From positions 34,319-98,318 of the forward strand of contig NZ_JBEOMB010000053.1 of NCBI RefSeq assembly GCF_046000175.1: a DNA stretch of 64,000 bases, given 5' to 3'. The notes below the pieces were generated by a model. The model was not told the DNA's origin. It saw only the letters and a list, made by a program, of their open reading frames with translations, and made no database searches. The translations under genes were made by a program, and so were the position numbers. Shown one piece after another: positions 1 to 9,468 of this stretch. The stretch comes from Rhodoplanes sp046000175. GTDB lineage: Bacteria > Pseudomonadota > Alphaproteobacteria > Rhizobiales > Xanthobacteraceae. Positions within the stretch are counted from its first letter, which is position 1; each line of letters opens with the position of its first letter.

Positions 1-10
1 CTTCCCCACA

Positions 11-976
11 ATGGCACGGCACAAAATCGCATTGATCGGCGCAGGTCAGATCGGTGGCACGCTGGCCCATCTCGTCGGGCTGAAGGAGCTCGGCGACGTC
101 GTGATGTTCGACATCGCCGAAGGAATTCCCCAGGGCAAGGCCCTGGACATCGCCGAGTCCTCGCCCGTCGACGGTTTCGACGCCCGCTACGCCGGCACCA
201 ACTCCTACGAGGCGATCGAGGGCGCCTCGGTCTGCATCGTCACGGCGGGCGTGCCGCGCAAGCCCGGCATGAGCCGCGACGATCTCCTCGGCATCAATCT
301 GAAGGTGATGGAGCAGGTCGGCTCCGGCATCCGCAAGTACGCGCCGAACGCCTTCGTGATCTGCATCACCAACCCGCTCGACGCGATGGTGTGGGCGCTG
401 CAGAAGTATTCGGGCCTGCCCAAGACCATGGTGGTCGGGATGGCCGGCGTGCTCGACTCGGCGCGCTTCCGCTACTTCCTGGCCGACGAGTTCAACGTGT
501 CGGTCGAGGACGTGACGGCCTTCGTGCTCGGCGGCCACGGCGACACCATGGTGCCGCTCGCCAAGTACTCGACCGTCGCCGGCATCCCGCTGCCCGACCT
601 CGTGAAGATGGGCTGGACCACCCAGGCCCGCCTCGACGCGATCATCGACCGCACCCGCAACGGCGGCGCCGAGATCGTCAACCTCTTGAAGACCGGCTCG
701 GCCTTCTACGCGCCGGCCGCCTCGGCGATCGCCATGGCGGAGAGCTATCTTCGCGACAAGAAGCGGGTGCTCCCCTGCGCCGTCCATCTCGCCGGCGAGT
801 ACGGCCTGAAGGACACCTATGTGGGCGTCCCGGTGGTGATCGGCAGCAAGGGCGTCGAGCGCATCGTCGAGATCGAGCTGGCCGGTGGCGACCGCGCCGC
901 CTTCGACAAGTCGGCCGATGCCGTGAAGGGCCTGATCGAGGCCTGCAAGAAGATCGCGCCCGACCTCGCGGCCTGA
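11..976 (+). CDS. mdh: Malate dehydrogenase
   Basis: NAD-dependent malate dehydrogenase of the TCA cycle, interconverting malate and oxaloacetate in the cytoplasm. The 321-residue length fits the LDH-like MDH group usual in alphaproteobacteria. The Rossmann nucleotide-binding motif GAGQIGG is at residues 10-16. Arg83 and Arg89, in the segment VPRKPGMSR, are the substrate-binding arginines that mark malate rather than lactate specificity. His176 in the segment GGHGDT is the catalytic histidine. It is the first gene of a co-oriented mdh-sucC-sucD-sucA-sucB-lpd series, the classic alphaproteobacterial order. Its promoter lies outside the window, since only 10 bases precede the start. Confidence 0.97.
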   Translation: MARHKIALIGAGQIGGTLAHLVGLKELGDVVMFDIAEGIPQGKALDIAESSPVDGFDARYAGTNSYEAIEGASVCIVTAGVPRKPGMSRDDLLGINLKVMEQVGSGIRKYAPNAFVICITNPLDAMVWALQKYSGLPKTMVVGMAGVLDSARFRYFLADEFNVSVEDVTAFVLGGHGDTMVPLAKYSTVAGIPLPDLVKMGWTTQARLDAIIDRTRNGGAEIVNLLKTGSAFYAPAASAIAMAESYLRDKKRVLPCAVHLAGEYGLKDTYVGVPVVIGSKGVERIVEIELAGGDRAAFDKSADAVKGLIEACKKIAPDLAA

Positions 977-1027
977 CGCGGTTCCGGCGCGACGTTCCGT
1001 GACGGCGTCCGGCTGATTGATCCGGTG

Positions 1028-1132
1028 GTCATTCCGGGGCAGCGCGCAGCGCCGAACCCGGAATCCAGCCGAGAGTTCGGAGCTTGCCGCTGGATTCCGG
1101 GTTCGCGGCTCCGCCGCGCCCCGGAACGACGG
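1028..1132. repeat. Dispersed palindromic repeat, family A copy 1
   Basis: An imperfect inverted repeat that fills part of the mdh-sucC gap. Its ends read GTCATTCCGGGG and CCCCGGAACGACGG, and its inner arms are ACCCGGAATCCAG and CTGGATTCCGGGT. Closely similar copies are at 20022-20129 and 29738-29847. It can fold into a long hairpin and lies inside the transcribed TCA operon, so it may affect mRNA stability; this last point is inference. Confidence 0.85.
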
Positions 1133-1262
1133 CGAGCCGGTCAGCCGGAAACGATACGACAGCGACCTCGGGGCGCGCGCGGCTTCGGCCCGGCGCCCCG
1201 AACCGAGACACTGAAGCGTGGCAACGCCGTCCGGCGCCGCCGGACGCGAGCGGGGGTGTGGC

Positions 1263-2431
<1,169 letters not shown>

Positions 2432-2432
<1 letters not shown>

Positions 2433-3316
2433 TGTCCATCCTGATCGACAAGAACACCAAGGTCATCTGCCAGGGCTTCACCGGCAAGAACGGCACCTTC
2501 CACTCCGAGCAGGCGATCGCCTACGGGACCAAGATGGTCGGCGGCACCTCGCCCGGGAAGGGCGGCTCGACCCATCTCGGCCTGCCGGTGTTCGACACCG
2601 TCGCCGAGGCGCGCGAGAAGACCGGGGCCGACGCCTCGGTCATCTACGTGCCGCCGCCCGGCGCGGCCGACGCGATCTGCGAGGCCATCCAGGCCGAGAT
2701 CCCGCTGATCGTCTGCATCACCGAGGGCATTCCGGTGCTCGACATGGTGAAGGTGAAGCGGGCGCTCGACGGCTCCAAGTCGCGCCTGATCGGCCCCAAC
2801 TGCCCGGGCGTGCTCACCGCCGGCGAGTGCAAGATCGGCATCATGCCGGGCAACATCTTCAAGCCCGGCTCGGTCGGCGTGCTGTCGCGCTCCGGCACCC
2901 TCACCTACGAGGCGGTGTTCCAGACCACCCAGGTCGGGCTCGGCCAGACCACGGCGGTCGGCATCGGCGGCGACCCGGTGAAGGGCACCGAGTTCATCGA
3001 CATGCTGGAGAAGTTCCTGGCCGACCCGAAGACCGAGTCGATCATCATGATCGGCGAGATCGGCGGCTCGGCCGAGGAGGACGCGGCGCAGTTCGTCATC
3101 GACGAGGCGAAGCGCGGCCGCAAGAAGCCGATGGTCGGCTTCATCGCCGGCGTCACGGCGCCCCCCGGCCGCCGCATGGGCCATGCCGGCGCGATCATCG
3201 CCGGCGGCAAGGGCGACGCCAAGAGCAAGATCGCGGCGATGGAAGCGGCCGGCATCAAGGTGTCGCCGTCGCCGGCGCGCCTCGGCACCACGCTCGCCGA
3301 GATCCTGAAGAAGTAG
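2432..3316 (+). CDS. sucD: Succinyl-CoA synthetase, alpha subunit
   Basis: Partner of SucC, 294 residues. The N-terminal CoA-binding domain begins MSILIDKNTKVICQGFTG. The phosphohistidine of the catalytic cycle is His251 in GHAGAI (E. coli His246). The segment KSRLIGPNCPG is also typical. The ATG overlaps the sucC stop. The 1.1 kb to sucA contains a repeat and one small gene, a modest departure from the tight sucCDAB order of many relatives. Confidence 0.97.
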
Positions 3317-3362
3317 GAGGCTCCCTCGCCGGGCCCGCACCACCGGCTGGATGGCGCGGCGC

Positions 3363-3422
3363 CCCCTCACCTGGATCTCGCGCGGTCGCGCGGGATCCGA
3401 CCTCTCCTCGGCGGGGAGAGGT
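3363..3422. repeat. Short palindromic intergenic repeat (CCCTCACC / CTCTCC...GGGGAGAGG type)
   Basis: The gap after sucD holds a hairpin-forming stretch with arms GGATCTCGCGCG and CGCGCGGGATCC, followed by CTCTCCTCGGCGGGGAGAGG. The same GGGGAGAGG arms recur at 56806-56831 and 63942-63967. It probably belongs to a dispersed repeat class. There is no clear T-tract, so it is not called a terminator. Confidence 0.6.
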
Positions 3423-3445
3423 GAAGCCGAGGACGCCGCGCCGCC

Positions 3446-3838
3446 ATGCTGTCCGCCGGCACCCAGGTTCGCCTCGAGAACGCCCGGCGGCCGGACCTCG
3501 CGGCCGTCGAGGCGCCGGCGCTCGCCGACACCGGCGCGCTCCACCTCTGCATTCCCGAGCATGTGGCGCTCCAGCTGGCGCTGGACGAGCTCGACCGCCG
3601 CGAGGTGACGCTCGCCGACGGGTCGCGCCGCCGGGTGCCCTATGTCGGACCGATCCTGATCTCGGTCGCCAATCGCCGCGGCGTCGCCGGGGCCATGGTG
3701 CTCGGCACCGAGGTGCTGCTCGGCGCCATCCCGATGGAGGACATGGACCTCGTCGTCGTGCCGGCGACCCGCGACGTGATCCCCAACCCGGCCAACCCGA
3801 ACCTCGCCGTCTCGATTGCCAAGGGCGTCCGCGGCTGA
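3446..3838 (+). CDS. Clan AA aspartic protease-like small protein
   Basis: A 130-residue protein with the retropepsin-like signature ALADTGALHLCIP at about residues 27-39, where DTG carries the catalytic aspartate. The segment LLGAIPMEDMDLVV lies near the C-terminus. This matches the single-domain clan AA aspartic proteases common in proteobacteria, which would act as dimers. There is no signal peptide, so it is probably cytoplasmic. It is co-oriented between sucD and sucA with a repeat in front, so it may be transcribed with the TCA genes or be a passenger. No function or substrate can be inferred. Confidence 0.7.
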   Translation: MLSAGTQVRLENARRPDLAAVEAPALADTGALHLCIPEHVALQLALDELDRREVTLADGSRRRVPYVGPILISVANRRGVAGAMVLGTEVLLGAIPMEDMDLVVVPATRDVIPNPANPNLAVSIAKGVRG

Positions 3839-4052
3839 CGCCGTCGGGCCGAAGGCTGCACGGCGTTAAGAACCCGAACCGCCGTCCAGTTTGGTGAAAA
3901 TTGATTCACTCCTACCCCGATTCTCCTTCATGAAATCGTTGTCGCGGCGCGGGAAGGCGCCTAAATAGGGGCTCCGGCCGCGGCGGTTTCCCGGGCCGGC
4001 CCGGCTCGCTCCCGCTCCCCCAGGGGCCTCGCCCCGCGATCAGGACCCGTTC

Positions 4053-7007
4053 ATGTCCCGCCAAGACGCGAACGCTCAATTCGCCCTCACCTCGTTCCTC
4101 TACGGCGGCAACGCCGCCTATATCGAAGACCTCTACGCGCGCTACGAAGCCGATCCGAAGGCGGTCGACACCGAGTGGCGGGTGTTCTTCTCCGGCCTCA
4201 AGGACACGGCCTCGGACGTGGCGCGCTCGGCGCGCGGCGCCTCCTGGAAGGAGCCGCACTGGCCGGTGGTCGAGGAAGGCCCGATCCGCATCGTCGAGCC
4301 CGAGGCCCAGGAGGCGGCGATCCGCCTCACCGATCGCATCGCCCAGAAGGCGCAGCATTACGGGGTCGACCTCACCACGGCCGACGTCCAGCAGGCGACG
4401 CGCGATAGTTTGCACGCCCTGATGCTGATCCGCGCCTACCGCATGCGCGGCCATCTGCACGCCGACCTCGATCCGCTCGGCCTCGAGGCGATCAAGGACC
4501 ACGAGGAGCTCGACCCGCGCTCCTACGGCTTCACCGAGGCCGACTTCGACCGCCGCATCTATCTCGACTTCGTGCTCGGCATGGAGTTCGGCACGCTGCG
4601 CCAGATCATCGCGATCCTGAAGCGCACCTACTGCCAGACGCTCGGCGTCGAGTTCATGCACATCACCGACCCGGCCCAGAAGGCCTGGCTGCAGGAGCGC
4701 ATCGAGGGTCCCGACAAGGAGATCCACTTCACCCGCGAGGGCAAGCGCGCCATCCTCAACAAGCTGGTCGAGGCCGAGGGCTTCGAGAAGTTCTGCGACG
4801 TGAAGTTCACCGGCACCAAGCGGTTCGGCCTGGACGGCTCGGAATCGATGATCCCGGCGCTCGAGCAGATCATCAAGCGCGGCGGCGCGCTCGGCGTGAA
4901 GGAGATCGCGGTCGGCATGGCCCACCGCGGCCGCCTCAACGTGCTGGCCCAGGTGATGGCCAAGCCGCACCGCGCCATCTTCCACGAGTTCAAGGGCGGC
5001 TCGTTCACGCCCGACGAGGTCGAGGGCTCCGGCGACGTCAAGTATCACCTCGGCGCCTCGTCGGACCGCGAGTTCGACGGCAACAGCGTGCATCTGTCGC
5101 TCACCGCCAACCCGTCGCATCTCGAGATCGTCAACCCGGTGGTGCTCGGAAAGACGCGGGCCAAGCAGGACCAGCACGGCTGCACGACCGAGGACCGCAC
5201 CCAGGTGCTGCCGCTCCTCATCTCGGGCGACGCCTCGTTCGCCGGCCAGGGCGTGGTGGCGGAGTGCTTCGGCCTCTCCGGCCTGCGCGGCCACCGCACC
5301 GGCGGCTCGATCCACTTCATCGTCAACAATCAGATCGGCTTCACGACCTATCCGCGCTACTCGCGCTCGTCGCCGTACCCGTCCGACACGGCCAAGATGA
5401 TCGAGGCGCCGATCTTCCACGCCAACGGCGACGATCCGGAGGCCGTGGTGTTCGCCGCCAAGGTGGCGACCGAGTTCCGCCAGAAGTTCCAGAAGCCGGT
5501 CGTCATCGACATGTTCTGCTACCGGCGGTTCGGCCACAACGAGGGCGACGAGCCGTCGTTCACCCAGCCGCTGATGTACAAGAAGATCCGCTCGCATCCG
5601 TCGACGCTGGAGATCTACTCGAAGAAGCTGTTCGCCGAGGGCATCGTCACCGACGGCGAGGTCGAGAAGATGAAGGCCGACTGGCGGGCGCGGCTCGACG
5701 CCGAGTTCGACGCCAGCCACGGCTACAAGTCGAACAAGGCCGACTGGCTGGACGGCCGCTGGGCCGGCATGAAGGTCGCCGCCCCGAGCGACGACCCGCG
5801 GCGCGGCAACACCGGCGTCGAGGCCGAGACCCTGAAGGAGATCGGCGACAAGATCACCTCGGTCCCGGCCGGCTTCAATCTCCACCGCACCATCCAGCGG
5901 TTCCTCGACGCCCGCCGCAAGGCGATCGACACCGGCGAGGGGATCGACTGGGCGACCGGCGAGGCGCTCGCATTCTGCACCCTGTTGGCCGACGGCCATC
6001 CGGTCCGTCTGTCGGGTCAGGATTCCGAGCGCGGCACCTTCTCGCAGCGCCACGCCGTGCTGATCGACCAGGAGACCGAGAACCGCCACACGCCGTTCAA
6101 CTACGTCAAGCCCGGCCAGGCCCGCTTCGAGGTGATCAACTCGATGCTGTCCGAGGAGGCGGTGCTCGGCTTCGAGTACGGCTACTCGCTGGCCGAGCCG
6201 AACGCGCTCGTGCTGTGGGAGGCGCAGTTCGGCGACTTCGCCAACGGCGCCCAGGTGGTGTTCGACCAGTTCCTGTCGTCGGGCGAGCGCAAGTGGCTGC
6301 GCATGTCCGGCCTCGTCTGCCTGCTCCCGCACGGCTACGAGGGGCAGGGGCCGGAGCACTCCTCGGCCAGGCTCGAGCGCTATCTGCAGATGTGCGCCGA
6401 GGACAACATGCAGGTCGCCTACTGCACGACGCCGGCGAACTACTTCCACATCCTGCGCCGACAGCTGAAGCGCGACTTCCGCAAGCCGCTGATCCTGATG
6501 ACGCCGAAGAGCCTGCTGCGCCACAAGCGGGCGGTGTCGCGACTCGACGAGATGACGGCCGGCACGTCGTTCCACCGCCTGCTGCCCGACGACGCGGATA
6601 GCCGTCACGGCGAGCACATCCGGCTCGCCCCCGACCGCAAGATCCGCCGCATCGTGCTGTGCACCGGCAAGGTCTATTACGATCTCTACGAGGAGCGCGA
6701 GAAGCGCGGCATCGACGACATCTATCTGCTGCGCGTCGAGCAGCTCTATCCGTTCCCGACCAAGGCGATGCTGGCCCGCCTGCAGCGGTTCAAGAACGCC
6801 GAGGTGGTGTGGTGCCAGGAAGAGCCGCGCAACATGGGCGCGTGGACCTTCGTCGAGCCGTATCTGGAATGGGTGATGAACCAGGTCGCCGGCGAGTACC
6901 GCAGGCCCCGCTATGTCGGGCGCCCGCCCTCCGCCGCCACCGCGACGGGCCTGATGTCCAAGCATCTCGCACAGCTCAAGGCGTTCCTCGACGACGCGCT
7001 GGGCTGA
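4053..7007 (+). CDS. sucA: 2-oxoglutarate dehydrogenase E1 component
   Basis: Thiamine-diphosphate-dependent decarboxylase of the 2-oxoglutarate dehydrogenase complex, 984 residues, typical alphaproteobacterial length. The N-terminus carries the E2-interacting segment FLYGGNAAYIEDLY. The segment MAHRGRLNVLAQV is near residue 290. The ThDP/Mg motif runs from GDASFAGQG (about 392) to NNQIGFTT (about 425). The C-terminal transketolase-like half contains GQDSERGTFSQRH and LPHGYEGQGPEHSSARLE. It is followed by sucB after 132 bases. The 214-base gap before it has an AT-richer stretch around 3880-3970 that may hold a promoter. Confidence 0.98.
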   Translation: MSRQDANAQFALTSFLYGGNAAYIEDLYARYEADPKAVDTEWRVFFSGLKDTASDVARSARGASWKEPHWPVVEEGPIRIVEPEAQEAAIRLTDRIAQKAQHYGVDLTTADVQQATRDSLHALMLIRAYRMRGHLHADLDPLGLEAIKDHEELDPRSYGFTEADFDRRIYLDFVLGMEFGTLRQIIAILKRTYCQTLGVEFMHITDPAQKAWLQERIEGPDKEIHFTREGKRAILNKLVEAEGFEKFCDVKFTGTKRFGLDGSESMIPALEQIIKRGGALGVKEIAVGMAHRGRLNVLAQVMAKPHRAIFHEFKGGSFTPDEVEGSGDVKYHLGASSDREFDGNSVHLSLTANPSHLEIVNPVVLGKTRAKQDQHGCTTEDRTQVLPLLISGDASFAGQGVVAECFGLSGLRGHRTGGSIHFIVNNQIGFTTYPRYSRSSPYPSDTAKMIEAPIFHANGDDPEAVVFAAKVATEFRQKFQKPVVIDMFCYRRFGHNEGDEPSFTQPLMYKKIRSHPSTLEIYSKKLFAEGIVTDGEVEKMKADWRARLDAEFDASHGYKSNKADWLDGRWAGMKVAAPSDDPRRGNTGVEAETLKEIGDKITSVPAGFNLHRTIQRFLDARRKAIDTGEGIDWATGEALAFCTLLADGHPVRLSGQDSERGTFSQRHAVLIDQETENRHTPFNYVKPGQARFEVINSMLSEEAVLGFEYGYSLAEPNALVLWEAQFGDFANGAQVVFDQFLSSGERKWLRMSGLVCLLPHGYEGQGPEHSSARLERYLQMCAEDNMQVAYCTTPANYFHILRRQLKRDFRKPLILMTPKSLLRHKRAVSRLDEMTAGTSFHRLLPDDADSRHGEHIRLAPDRKIRRIVLCTGKVYYDLYEEREKRGIDDIYLLRVEQLYPFPTKAMLARLQRFKNAEVVWCQEEPRNMGAWTFVEPYLEWVMNQVAGEYRRPRYVGRPPSAATATGLMSKHLAQLKAFLDDALG

Positions 7008-7139
7008 TCGCCGCGCGCGCTCCCGAACACAGTCCCTGGCCGGACGCCGTGCCCGGCCATCTCCGCCCCCCGCCCGAACCCGATCCGCGCGCCGCCGCGC
7101 CCTCCGCGTCCGCCGCCCGATCCTTGGATACGAAGAACG

Positions 7140-8429
7140 ATGGTTGACATCCGCGTGCCCACCCTGGGCGAGTCCGTGACCGAAGCCACGATCGGCCGCT
7201 GGTTCAAGAAGGCGGGCGAGCCGGTGTCGGTGGACGAGCCGCTGGTCGAGCTCGAGACCGACAAGGTCACCATCGAGGTGCCGGCGCCCGCCGCCGGCGT
7301 GCTCTCCGAGATCGCCGTGTCGGACGGCGAGACCGTCGCGGTCGGCGCGCTGCTCGGGCAGATCGCCGAGGGTGCCGCGGCTGCCGCCGGCGCCGCGCCC
7401 GCCGCCAAGGCCGAGAAGTCGAAGCCGGCCGCGCCGCCGCCCGCTCACACGGCTGCGGCTCCGGCGGTCGCCAAGCAGGACGCGACCAAGCAGGACGCCC
7501 CGCTCGCCCCGTCGGTCCGCCGGCTGGAGGCGGAGAGCGGCGTGCCGGCCTCCGGCGTCGCCGGCACCGGCCGGGATGGCCGGGTGACCAAGGGCGACAT
7601 GCTGGCCGCGATCGAGCGCGGCGCCGCGGCGCCCGCGCCTGCGGCTCCCGCGCCGGCGCCCGTCCAGGCCTTCGCGCCGCCGCCGGTCGCGCCCGTGCAG
7701 GTGCGCGCCCCCTCGCCGCCCGACGACGCGGCGCGCGAGGAGCGCGTGCGCATGACCAAGCTGCGCCAGACCATCGCGCGCCGCCTGAAGGATGCGCAGA
7801 ACACCGCCGCCATGCTGACGACCTTCAACGAGGTCGACATGACGGCCGTGATCGCGCTGCGCAACCAGTACAAGGATCTTTTCGAGAAGAAGCACCGGGT
7901 GAAGCTCGGCTTCATGGGCTTCTTCACCCGCGCCTGCGTGCAGGCGCTGCGCGAGGTCCCGTCGGTCAATGCCGAGATCGACGGCGCCGACATGGTCTAC
8001 AAGAATTATTATCACATCGGCGTCGCGGTCGGCACCGATCGCGGCCTGGTCGTGCCGGTGGTGCGTGACTGCCAGTCGAAGACGCTGGCCGAGATCGAGA
8101 AGACGATCGCCGATTTCGGCCGTCGCGCCCGCGACGGCCAGCTCAAGATCGAGGAGATGCAGGGCGGCACCTTCACGATCTCCAACGGCGGCGTCTACGG
8201 CTCGCTGATGTCGACCCCGATCCTCAACGCGCCGCAGTCCGGCATCCTCGGGATGCACAAGACCCAGGAGCGGCCCGTGGTGGTCGGCGGCAAGATCGAG
8301 ATCCGCCCGATGATGTATCTGGCGCTCAGCTACGATCACCGCGTCATCGACGGCAAGGAGGCCGTGACGTTCCTGGTGCGCGTCAAGGAGAGCCTGGAGG
8401 ACCCGGCGCGGCTCGTGCTGGATCTTTGA
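7140..8429 (+). CDS. sucB: Dihydrolipoamide succinyltransferase (E2 of 2-oxoglutarate dehydrogenase)
   Basis: E2 core of the 2-oxoglutarate dehydrogenase complex, 429 residues. It has an N-terminal lipoyl domain with the lipoylated Lys42 in ETDKVTIEV, then an Ala/Pro-rich swinging linker. A peripheral-subunit-binding domain follows at about residues 120-158 (APSVRRLEAESGV, GTGRDGRVTKGD), then a second Ala/Pro linker and the catalytic domain. The catalytic histidine is in SYDHRVIDGKEAV near residue 398. Its E3 partner lpd lies 2.1 kb downstream, separated by five unrelated genes or remnants, whereas the two are usually close. Confidence 0.97.
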   Translation: MVDIRVPTLGESVTEATIGRWFKKAGEPVSVDEPLVELETDKVTIEVPAPAAGVLSEIAVSDGETVAVGALLGQIAEGAAAAAGAAPAAKAEKSKPAAPPPAHTAAAPAVAKQDATKQDAPLAPSVRRLEAESGVPASGVAGTGRDGRVTKGDMLAAIERGAAAPAPAAPAPAPVQAFAPPPVAPVQVRAPSPPDDAAREERVRMTKLRQTIARRLKDAQNTAAMLTTFNEVDMTAVIALRNQYKDLFEKKHRVKLGFMGFFTRACVQALREVPSVNAEIDGADMVYKNYYHIGVAVGTDRGLVVPVVRDCQSKTLAEIEKTIADFGRRARDGQLKIEEMQGGTFTISNGGVYGSLMSTPILNAPQSGILGMHKTQERPVVVGGKIEIRPMMYLALSYDHRVIDGKEAVTFLVRVKESLEDPARLVLDL

Positions 8430-8432
8430 GAA

Positions 8433-8464
8433 TTGACACTATGCCAAGGCGGCGGTGCTATCTT
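8433..8464 (+). promoter_or_regulatory. Possible promoter for the DUF4160/DUF2442 pair
   Basis: TTGACA at 8433-8438 is followed by GCTATC/TATCTT at 8457-8464, just after the sucB stop and about 30 bases before the DUF4160 start. The -35 match is perfect. The spacing is 18 to 20 bases depending on the chosen -10, so this is only a candidate. Confidence 0.4.
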
Positions 8465-8495
8465 GTCCGCAAACGATTGATGGCAGCGATGCGTA

Positions 8496-8747
8496 ATGCC
8501 CACGGTAGCGATCGTCGACGGGGTCAAGATCCAGTTCTATTGGGATGATCATTCGCCGGCGCACTTTCACGTAGAGCACGGCGAATATCGTGCCCAAATC
8601 GCTATCGACAGCTTGTCGATCATCAACGGCTATATACCGAAAGCACAGTATCGGAAGGTCGTCACATGGGCCAAGCCGCGAAAAAGCGAACTGCTAAAAG
8701 CTTGGATTCAGTGCCAGTCCGATCTCCATCCCGGCAGCATAGGGTGA
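8496..8747 (+). CDS. DUF4160 domain protein (possible toxin-antitoxin-type partner)
   Basis: An 83-residue protein matching DUF4160: a short N-terminal strand, then FYWDDHSPAHFHVEHG (family pattern: Tyr-x-x-(D/E)-H-x-P-x-H-x-H-V) and a C-terminal AWIQCQSDL. The His-rich motif suggests metal or nucleic-acid chemistry, but the function is not established. Its stop overlaps the next GTG start (GTGA), so the two are translationally coupled. DUF4160/DUF2442 neighbours are widespread and often regarded as toxin-antitoxin-like; that is inference here. Base composition is visibly less GC-rich than the flanking TCA genes, a sign of acquisition. Confidence 0.8.
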   Translation: MPTVAIVDGVKIQFYWDDHSPAHFHVEHGEYRAQIAIDSLSIINGYIPKAQYRKVVTWAKPRKSELLKAWIQCQSDLHPGSIG

Positions 8748-9043
8748 AGAAGCTGCCACGAATCGCCTCGGCAGAGCCTGTGATTCACGGAGTTCTCAAG
8801 ATCGTCTGGACCGACGGCTACCAGGGAATAGTCGACCTGCGTCCAACGATCGCCCGGGGCAAAATCTTTACATACCTGCAAAAGCCCAAGAACTTCGAGA
8901 AGGTGAGGGTCAGCGAGTACGGTCATTCCATCGAGTGGATCGACCAGAACGGTGACGAGATCGACTTCGGTGCCGATACACTCCGATCCAAAGCCGAGAA
9001 CCAGGCCCGGCTGAACGAGGTCGCGTCGATCCTTCAATATTGA
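8744..9043 (+). CDS. DUF2442 domain protein
   Basis: A 99-residue protein with the DUF2442 pattern: VLKIVWTDGYQGIVDLRP in the N-terminal half, then FEKVRVSEYGHSIEWIDQNGDEIDFGADTL. The GTG at 8744, which overlaps the preceding stop as GTGA, is preferred because homology begins right after it; an upstream ATG at 8666 in the same frame would add 26 unrelated residues. It is co-expressed with the DUF4160 gene, and DUF2442 proteins are frequent partners of DUF4160. The role is unknown; an antitoxin-like function is only a guess. Confidence 0.8.
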   Translation: MKKLPRIASAEPVIHGVLKIVWTDGYQGIVDLRPTIARGKIFTYLQKPKNFEKVRVSEYGHSIEWIDQNGDEIDFGADTLRSKAENQARLNEVASILQY

Positions 9044-9123
9044 CCAGCTCCCCTGTCGCGCAGCGGAACGCGGCGAATGCGGGTGGTCAGGCCTGTCGCC
9101 GCCTGTCGGAGCTCGGAAAACAC

Positions 9124-9468
9124 GTGATCGAAAAGGAGCCTATCGATTCCCGTTAGCTGGCATCGATCGAGCGTTGGGCACGCGAGCGGGGGGAAATCCA
9201 ATCGGTCTGGCTCTTTGGGAGCCGAGTTCGGGGGAATCATCGTAGCGACAGCGATCTCGATATCGGAGTTCGGTTATACGGCGACGAGAAGGAGCGTCTG
9301 GCGATCTGGATCTTTGAAGGGGCGTGCTGGGCGGCATCACTTCAGGAACTCGTCAGTGTAAAAATTCACCTGGAATTGGCCGACCCAGTCAATTCGCCAG
9401 ACAAGGTCTGGTCCGCCGTGCAGGCCTATGGACGAAAGGTCTTCGATCGCGAGGAGTTGGGCCTTTGA
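9124..9468 (+). pseudogene. MNT-type minimal nucleotidyltransferase remnant with in-frame stop
   Basis: Frame 1 encodes a recognisable minimal nucleotidyltransferase: LASIERWARERGEIQ, then WLFGSRVRGNHRSDSDLDIGV, which has the GSRxRG and SDxDL metal-binding aspartates, and an intact C-terminus ending at the TGA of 9466-9468. A GTG at 9124, with GGAG 12 bases upstream, is the natural start, but the TAG at 9154-9156 interrupts the frame after ten codons. No ATG, GTG or TTG lies between that stop and the GSR motif; only a CTG at 9157 could serve. It is therefore probably inactivated, or it uses a rare start. No HEPN partner is visible. The stop overlaps the ATG of the LysE gene by one base. Confidence 0.65.

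Noticed and set aside
3912..8339. A minus-strand open frame of more than 1,400 codons opposite sucA and sucB
   Set aside because: It is the complement of highly conserved genes in a GC-rich genome, is Arg/Gly/His-rich low complexity and has no recognisable domain.
9044..9123. HEPN-type partner gene before the nucleotidyltransferase remnant
   Set aside because: The 80 bases are too short and no frame shows HEPN features.
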